Positions 7,015-11,913 of a DNA stretch of 11,913 bases are shown here, in pieces (the first letter of the stretch is position 1; every line of letters begins with the position of its first letter). Position numbers and translations under genes: made by a program. This stretch comes from Sulfidibacterium sp964598065. Lineage in GTDB: Bacteria > Bacteroidota > Bacteroidia > Bacteroidales > F082. The notes under the pieces were generated by a model. The model was not told the origin of the DNA. It did no database searches and worked only from the letters and a program-made list of their open reading frames with translations. The stretch is taken from contig CAZRAW010000067.1 of assembly GCA_964598065.1 (NCBI GenBank), forward strand, positions 1-11,913. The letters run 5' to 3'.

Positions 7015-7881
7015 ATGAAAAAACTGGCTATTGCTTTAGGAGGAGGCGGAGCCCGCGGGCTGGCTCACGTTGGAGTTTTGCGTGTTCTCGAGAAAGAAAA
7101 AATTCCCATTGCCCGTATCGCAGGTTGCAGTATGGGAGCCATGGTAGGCGGTGCTTATGCGCTTTATCAAAATGCCGATGCCGTGGAAGAGTTAACCTAT
7201 CATTTCATCGAACATCCCGTTTTTGAAGGATTTAATTTTGACGATTTTGCTGCCATCGACAAAAGTGGTAAAGACCTGAAAAGCAAAGCCATTTCGGCAA
7301 TGGGGCGCATCAAGGTCGGACTATCACTGTTTAAAACCCTGGCCAATCCCAGTATTTATGATATTGAGCTGGTAGAAAAAGCCTACCATAATTATCCTGA
7401 CCATCTCATCGAAAAACTTCCGCTTCGCTTTTCCGCCATTACCAGCGATTTACTCACAGGAGAAGAAGTCTTGCTAAAAAAAGGGAGCCTTCGTCTTGCT
7501 ATTCGTGCCAGTTCATCCATTCCCGGATACCTGCCACCGGTAAAATGGGGAAAGTACTTACTGGTAGATGGCGGCGTTTCCAACCTCGTCCCCACACAAT
7601 ATTTCAGGAAATCTGAAAACGAACTGATTATCGGTGTGGATGTGAGCCGTTCCATCAAAGACAGAGTCGATTTAAAAAGCGGTGTTGACATCATGCAACG
7701 GGCTGAGAATATCCGTAATTATCATCTTACCAAACTAAAAGTCAGTAATGCTGACAAAGTCATCAGTTGTCATATGGGCGATACCTCCTGGGCTGATTTC
7801 AAGCAAACGGCAAACATCATAAAGTCCGGCGAAAAAGCTGCCCGGCGGCTGCTCCCCTGGTTAGAAAAACATTTGGATTAA
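7015..7881 (+). CDS. Patatin-like phospholipase (RssA/NTE type)
   Basis: This 288-residue protein is a predicted cytoplasmic or membrane-associated serine lipase of the patatin family, hydrolysing acyl chains from phospholipids or lysophospholipids. All catalytic elements are visible: the oxyanion loop GGGGARG (9-15), the nucleophile elbow GCSMG (37-41, Ser39), and the Asp of the Ser-Asp dyad in LVDGGV (183-188, Asp185). RASSSIPGYLPPV (164-176) is the conserved stretch before the dyad Asp. There is no signal peptide (the N-terminus enters directly into beta-strand 1, KKLAIALGGGG), and no extra cyclic-nucleotide or barrel domain, so it is the minimal RssA-like form. It lies 46 bp after the MFS gene; a degenerate -7 box (TATTTTTA, 6993-7000) could give separate expression. 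Its stop overlaps the stop of the convergent helicase gene. Confidence 0.93.
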   Translation: MKKLAIALGGGGARGLAHVGVLRVLEKEKIPIARIAGCSMGAMVGGAYALYQNADAVEELTYHFIEHPVFEGFNFDDFAAIDKSGKDLKSKAISAMGRIKVGLSLFKTLANPSIYDIELVEKAYHNYPDHLIEKLPLRFSAITSDLLTGEEVLLKKGSLRLAIRASSSIPGYLPPVKWGKYLLVDGGVSNLVPTQYFRKSENELIIGVDVSRSIKDRVDLKSGVDIMQRAENIRNYHLTKLKVSNADKVISCHMGDTSWADFKQTANIIKSGEKAARRLLPWLEKHLD

Positions 7882-9308
7882 TCAAAAAATTCCGGATTGA
7901 AATTCGTGAGAAACACTTTTTTCGTAGCTCTTGTGAAGGCGGTATAGAGCCACCGAAGGTATTCTGTATTTAACTGTTCTTTATTCACATATCCCTGATC
8001 CACGAAAACAACCGGCCATTGTCCTCCCTGTGTTTTATGACAGGTAATTGCGTAGGCATATTTCACATGAAGCGCATTGAAATAAGGATCTTTTTTCACT
8101 GCCTCCAACCGTTTCCGGCGTTGTGGAATTGACATATAATCCAATGATATTTCATCAAACAGCCGACGTTGTTCTTCGGCAGAAATATCGGAACCCGGTG
8201 ACGAAAGTGTTTCCAACAACAATTTTACGGTAAGCTCTTTTTCTTCCGGGTAATCAGACATTTGAATTTCCGCCTCAGCAAACAGGAAACCATACATCTC
8301 CTCCAAATGATTTACCCGCACAACATAAGCCAGGTCGCCATTGGCAATAAAACCGGCTTTTGATTCAGGCGAAAGCCAGAAATAGTTATTTTTCACTACC
8401 ATAATTTTATCCCCAGCTTCCAAAACCGACTCCCTGAGCTGTATGCGGCTGCGTATTTGCTCATTGTAAAGATTTGCACTTTTGTTACTACGGGTAATCA
8501 CGATACTGCCGGTATCTTCGTTTCCCGAAAAGGCCGTTTGCATCAAATCTTCCAGCATGTATCCATCTTCAATAATCAGGACATCATGCTCAAAATTCTG
8601 CTGTAAAAAGAAAGGCGGTTCAATCGCATCTTCTTCAATTTTGCTTCGCAGGAAAGTAGCCGATTTCAATATCCCTGAATCCAGAGCCTGGCGCATAACC
8701 TCCCGCATTTCAAAAGAAAAAGCCGTCAGGTTAAAAGTGTTACGCAGATAATCGGGATCCAGTGCAGGGCTTATATCCAGTCCCACCGGAGGAAGTTGTG
8801 CCGTGTCGCCCACTAGCAGTAGTTTATTTCCGTTTTGTGCAAAAACAAACTGCATCAAATCGTCTAACAAACTGCCTGCCGACTCCACCATGCCTTTGTC
8901 CAGCGAATAATCGCTAATCATGGAAGCTTCATCGACGATAAAAACAGTATTTTGCATTTTGTTTTGCGAAAGGATAAGCTTTCGGCGGCCATCTTTTTGA
9001 GTAACCGTATGATAAATACGCCGATGAATCGTATAAGCGGAAAAGCCGGTGTATTGTGCCAGCACTTTGGCAGCCCTGCCCGTGGGCGCCATCAGCACAA
9101 ATTTCCGGCCGGTTTCGTTGAGAAGGTTCACAAATGCGCTCACCAGGCTGGTCTTACCCGTTCCGGCATAACCTTTCAGCAAATACATGGGATTGGGTTT
9201 CCGGCTGATACCAAAGGCAGCGATATGGCGAATAGCCATTTGCTGATCGCCGGTAGGCTCATAATGAAAATGGCGGCGAATACCTTTAATTTCCTGTTCA
9301 GCATTCAT
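7878..9308 (-). CDS. SF1B DNA helicase, RecD-like
   Basis: The 476-residue protein is a predicted ATP-dependent 5'-3' DNA helicase of superfamily 1B (RecD/Dda-like, AAA_30 plus UvrD_C_2). The motifs occur in order: Q-like TGDQQMAI (19-26), Walker A GYAGTGKTS (46-54), Ia APTGRAA (74-80), Walker B VDEASM (125-130), III GDTAQLPPVG (167-176), V-like YAITCHKTQGGQWPVVFVD (419-437) and VI WLYTAFTRAT (453-462). It lacks the long N-terminal domain of RecD2 and is about the size of phage Dda. No recB or recC lies nearby, so it is unlikely to be a RecBCD subunit; a stand-alone repair or replication role is more likely. It starts 11 bp after the tamL stop and is probably translated from the tamL transcript. 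The ATG at 9308 is preceded by no Shine-Dalgarno. Its stop overlaps that of the patatin gene by 4 bp. Confidence 0.93.
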   Translation of the reverse strand: MNAEQEIKGIRRHFHYEPTGDQQMAIRHIAAFGISRKPNPMYLLKGYAGTGKTSLVSAFVNLLNETGRKFVLMAPTGRAAKVLAQYTGFSAYTIHRRIYHTVTQKDGRRKLILSQNKMQNTVFIVDEASMISDYSLDKGMVESAGSLLDDLMQFVFAQNGNKLLLVGDTAQLPPVGLDISPALDPDYLRNTFNLTAFSFEMREVMRQALDSGILKSATFLRSKIEEDAIEPPFFLQQNFEHDVLIIEDGYMLEDLMQTAFSGNEDTGSIVITRSNKSANLYNEQIRSRIQLRESVLEAGDKIMVVKNNYFWLSPESKAGFIANGDLAYVVRVNHLEEMYGFLFAEAEIQMSDYPEEKELTVKLLLETLSSPGSDISAEEQRRLFDEISLDYMSIPQRRKRLEAVKKDPYFNALHVKYAYAITCHKTQGGQWPVVFVDQGYVNKEQLNTEYLRWLYTAFTRATKKVFLTNFNPEFFD

Positions 9309-9319
9309 ATCAGATAAAG

Positions 9320-11701
9320 TTAGAACGGGTAGCCAATACCAAAATTAATGACTACATTTTTCCAATGAAGATAGTCTAAACGCCAGCGTTTGCCTAGAGG
9401 ATAAGCAGGATCCTGTAAAGGAACGGCAAAATCGACTCTGAAAATAAAAAACGAAAAATCAAGACGAACACCCAGACCTGTATCGATAGCAATCTCTTTG
9501 GCAAAAGTATTCCAGGAAAATTCTCCTCCCGGGAAAGTACTTGTTTCTTTCAGGTTCCATATATTTCCCGCATCTATAAAAAAAGCACCCTTAAAAAAGC
9601 TTATGATAGGAAACCGGTATTCCATATTGGCCTCTAACTGGAGATCTCCTACCCGTTCGTAATCACCAGCGCCGGCAAATGAACCCGGCCCCAGCGTACG
9701 AAACCGCCATGCCCGCATACCATTTGCTCCACCGGCAAAAAAACCTTTTTCATAAGGGACAACGGCAGAATTTAAATATGGCACAACCATCCCCACAAGT
9801 CCGCGAAAAACCAGTGCCTTGCCCTGGTTATCAAACTGAATATAATGGCGATAATCAAGATTAAAACGGAAATATTGTGAATAAGGAACCCCAAAAAGTG
9901 TGTAATAACCCAGGGAGTCTGTCGTCCCTCCGAAAAGCCCGTTTATTGCACGGAACATATTTCCCGAAGTCTCCAGATCGAGGCGGACATAATCAAAGTT
10001 CCCCGCACGATGCAATTTCTGGTTATTGAAAATAATACTGTAACGCAAACCGGCAATCATGTGGTCGGAATACTGCTCTTTAAGTCGTTGATTGGTTTCC
10101 TTTTCAAGAATTCTTTGAAACTCAGGCGTGGGGTTAACCTTTACAAAGTTCAGGTTAACAGGCGTCAGTACATACTTAAGATAATGGCCTTGTTTCCAGG
10201 AATAGCTGAATTCAATATTACTTATACTTTGCGAATAATACGGACGCACTTTGTAACCATATCCCACTCCGAGCCGGGTCTGCGCCATTCCACTTACGCG
10301 GTATTTCCTGAAAGGGAATAAAGTCATCGGAAAGGTTACCGATGCATTAACTCCTGCTTCGAAGGTGTTGAAAAGACCATTCCCCCTGCTTGCTGAAGTT
10401 GTGGCCGAGCCGGAAGGAAGTCTGGCAAGATGCTGTGCTTCAAATCCACCCATAAAACGCAAACTAAAAACTTCGGCACGGCGAAAAACATTTTTATTAA
10501 CGAAAGAGAGTATCCCGTTCATTCCCAGATCGCCACTGGAGTTAGTACCAACGGCTTCTATGGAAATACTGTTCAGTTTTCCCGTTTGCATCTGAATACG
10601 GGCGTTCAGATAACCAACGTTTCCGGTAGTGTCTTCCAAAGCTGTTTTTGCAGGTTTAAAACTAATGTTTGTCGTCCTGAGTATCCTGTAATTAAACAAT
10701 GGCTCGTAAGTTTTTTTCACAGACTTATCCGAATAGGGCATACCAGGTTTCAAATTGATGGCATTGTCAAATGTTACCAGTGCAAAGCGACCGGGTTGTC
10801 GGCAAAAATAATTATAGTGATAAGCCGTTGTATCCTTCCTGAACCTGATAATGTGATCCATACGACGATAACTGTGTGGTTTCATCGGGTCGAAATCGGG
10901 AATTACATTTACGGAATCAAGAAAATAACGTTTATGCGGCAGGTAAGTTACCTTTCCGGGAAAATTAACATTTGTTACTTCTCTCGGTAAAATATCAATT
11001 TTTACACTGGCTGCATGTTGCCGAAAGTTGGTATCAACCAAAAACTGAATATAGTTTCTGTTAAAATAATAATATCCCTGGTTACGAAGTGCTTGTGTAA
11101 TTCTGTCGCGTTCATCATCCATGGTATAGGCATTATAGATATCGCCCTTTTTCAATAAGCAATTTGCAATCTGTTTCTTTAAAAAAGGATTTAAGGTAGT
11201 ATCTTCTATAACAAAGCGAACGGTATCATAGTGATAGGGTTTGGCAGGCATAACCTTATAAACAATATTCACTAATTTATTCTTTTTCAGATAATTAAAA
11301 GAATGATCAACTCTGGAATGAAAGAAACCGATATCACCGAGATATTTTTTCATATTAAGGGCATTCCGTACTGCGTCTTCGCTGTAAAAATAAACCGGTT
11401 GCTCACCAAATTTTTTATTACGCCATTCACTAAATTTGGTATGTTTTTTTTCATTTTGATAATAATTCCACAGCTTGGCACGCCAAAACAGGAATTTTTT
11501 ATTGCGTCTGGGTTGTGTATAAGGTCTAAGTTCCGAGGTTTTTATTTCAGGATATGATTTATTGGTAAGTATTACTTTGCTGTTGTTAACAAGATACTTA
11601 CCTTTCGGGACAAACTTTTGCACAGAACATGAGCTTAACCCCACAATAAGGAGAATAAAAAAAAGGAGTATGCTTATTTTCAGGCCTTTCAATTTTTTCA
11701 A
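9320..11701 (-). CDS. tamL: BamA/TamA-like outer-membrane lipoprotein TamL
   Basis: The 793-residue protein is a lipidated Omp85-superfamily member, the Bacteroidota counterpart of TamA, thought to work with inner-membrane TamB in outer-membrane biogenesis. It has a lipoprotein signal peptide (basic MKKLKGLK, hydrophobic 9-20) with lipobox GLSSC and Cys25, then VPKGKYLVNNSKV (31-43), typical of TamL. POTRA-like repeats fill roughly 40-350, and a 16-strand-type barrel occupies the C-terminal half. The L6 signature GGANGMRAWRFRTLGPG (657-673) carries the conserved Arg663, and the chain ends in the aromatic signal INFGIGYPF. No ATG gives the signal peptide; the frame is closed by a TAG at 11719-11717. 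Translation must therefore use TTG at 11701, or less likely TTG at 11692. The RecD-like gene follows by 11 bp. A tamB gene is not visible on either side here. Confidence 0.9.
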   Translation of the reverse strand: MKKLKGLKISILLFFILLIVGLSSCSVQKFVPKGKYLVNNSKVILTNKSYPEIKTSELRPYTQPRRNKKFLFWRAKLWNYYQNEKKHTKFSEWRNKKFGEQPVYFYSEDAVRNALNMKKYLGDIGFFHSRVDHSFNYLKKNKLVNIVYKVMPAKPYHYDTVRFVIEDTTLNPFLKKQIANCLLKKGDIYNAYTMDDERDRITQALRNQGYYYFNRNYIQFLVDTNFRQHAASVKIDILPREVTNVNFPGKVTYLPHKRYFLDSVNVIPDFDPMKPHSYRRMDHIIRFRKDTTAYHYNYFCRQPGRFALVTFDNAINLKPGMPYSDKSVKKTYEPLFNYRILRTTNISFKPAKTALEDTTGNVGYLNARIQMQTGKLNSISIEAVGTNSSGDLGMNGILSFVNKNVFRRAEVFSLRFMGGFEAQHLARLPSGSATTSASRGNGLFNTFEAGVNASVTFPMTLFPFRKYRVSGMAQTRLGVGYGYKVRPYYSQSISNIEFSYSWKQGHYLKYVLTPVNLNFVKVNPTPEFQRILEKETNQRLKEQYSDHMIAGLRYSIIFNNQKLHRAGNFDYVRLDLETSGNMFRAINGLFGGTTDSLGYYTLFGVPYSQYFRFNLDYRHYIQFDNQGKALVFRGLVGMVVPYLNSAVVPYEKGFFAGGANGMRAWRFRTLGPGSFAGAGDYERVGDLQLEANMEYRFPIISFFKGAFFIDAGNIWNLKETSTFPGGEFSWNTFAKEIAIDTGLGVRLDFSFFIFRVDFAVPLQDPAYPLGKRWRLDYLHWKNVVINFGIGYPF

Positions 11702-11711
11702 ACTTATCTTG

Positions 11712-11744
11712 CAAAGCTAACAAAAGATAAATATTACAAGCAAA
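11712..11744 (-). promoter_or_regulatory. tamL promoter (-33/-7)
   Basis: On the minus strand TTTG (11744-11741), 21 bp of spacer and TAGCTTTG (11719-11712) fit the Bacteroidota TTTG-N(17-23)-TAnnTTTG promoter at all fixed positions. Transcription would start near 11705, only a few bases before the TTG start at 11701. A second perfect -7 match, TAAGTTTG (11706-11699), overlaps the start codon itself. It has no -33 TTTG at the right spacing, so the upstream box is preferred. Confidence 0.55.
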
Positions 11745-11764
11745 ATGAAAAATTTGAAAAACGA

Positions 11765-11795
11765 TTTGGTCATTTAAAATATCAATGTATATTTG
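11765..11795 (+). promoter_or_regulatory. tRNA-Val promoter (-33/-7)
   Basis: TTTG (11765-11768), exactly 19 bp of spacer and TATATTTG (11788-11795) form an ideal Bacteroidota housekeeping promoter. The transcript would begin around 11802, about 13 nt before the mature tRNA 5' end. It is divergent from the tamL promoter; the two -33 elements are about 20 bp apart. Confidence 0.8.
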
Positions 11796-11814
11796 CAGCC
11801 TCAAATCCCGAAAA

Positions 11815-11889
11815 GGGAGCTTAGCTCAGTTGGTTCAGAGCATCTGCCTTACAAGCAGAGGGTCACTGGTTCGAATCCAGTAGTTCCCA
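11815..11889 (+). tRNA. tRNA-Val (anticodon UAC)
   Basis: A complete 75-nt cloverleaf can be drawn. The acceptor stem GGGAGCT pairs with AGTTCCC (one G:U). The D stem is GCTC/GAGC around a 10-nt loop. The anticodon stem TCTGC/GCAGA carries loop CTTACAA with anticodon TAC at 11850-11852, which reads valine GUA and, by wobble, other GUN codons. The variable loop is GGGTC, and the T arm is ACTGG/CCAGT with loop TTCGAAT. The discriminator is A at 11889. The 3' CCA is not encoded (CAT follows), so it is added after transcription. No terminator is visible before the window ends, so more RNA genes may follow. Confidence 0.97.
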
Positions 11890-11913
11890 CATAAAGAAAA
11901 AGGATCATTTTTT

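Noticed and set aside
10430..10990. A 186-codon open frame on the plus strand inside tamL
   Set aside because: It is antisense to the conserved TamL POTRA and barrel coding sequence; the composition is that of a shadow frame.
11895..11913. AAAAAGGATC with a following T-run as a terminator after the tRNA
   Set aside because: The stem is A:T pairs interrupted by a mismatch around GATC and the window ends in the T-run, so it cannot be judged.
1..11913. CRISPR array, prophage, insertion sequence, toxin-antitoxin or defence cluster
   Set aside because: I found no regularly spaced repeats, transposase, integrase or known defence domains. The RecD-like helicase looks like a chromosomal repair-type enzyme with no adjoining nuclease.

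Overview
The window looks like ordinary chromosome from a member of the Bacteroidota. The evidence is a Porin_10-type outer-membrane protein, a TamL-type BamA-like lipoprotein, Bacteroidota -7 promoter boxes (TAnnTTTG) in front of several genes, no Shine-Dalgarno sequences, and lipoproteins with SSC lipoboxes. An order or genus cannot be fixed from this sequence. I see no phage, integrase, transposase, CRISPR array or defence gene. The only hint of a mobile or repetitive element is an imperfect palindrome at the extreme left edge.

Layout: 1-257 is non-coding and holds a REP-like palindrome, a 10-bp direct repeat and a weak terminator for the leftward unit. Leftward genes aroC (chorismate synthase, 3342-2242) and a putative porin (2183-258) follow one another, and the porin has its own -7 box. 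A divergent, rightward hypothetical lipoprotein gene (3425-4093) is followed by a GT25-family glycosyltransferase gene (4262-5026) with its own promoter box. This converges on a leftward gene for an unrecognised four-helix membrane protein (5629-5066). Next comes a rightward pair, an MFS transporter (5730-6968) and a patatin-like phospholipase (7015-7881). The patatin stop codon overlaps the stop of a leftward SF1B RecD-like helicase gene (9308-7878), which is co-transcribed behind tamL (11701-9320). A tRNA-Val(UAC) gene (11815-11889) with a textbook Bacteroidota promoter closes the window.

How the genes fit together: three products concern the envelope directly (porin, TamL and the lipoprotein), and the glycosyltransferase, the transporter and the phospholipase may touch envelope glycans or lipids. 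AroC (aromatic amino acids, folate, menaquinone), the helicase (DNA repair or replication) and the tRNA are housekeeping. The genes form short transcription units of one or two genes rather than one system, and I found no convincing undescribed multigene system. The points most worth checking are the tamL start and promoter, the MFS-patatin pair, the unnamed four-helix protein, and the left-edge palindrome.
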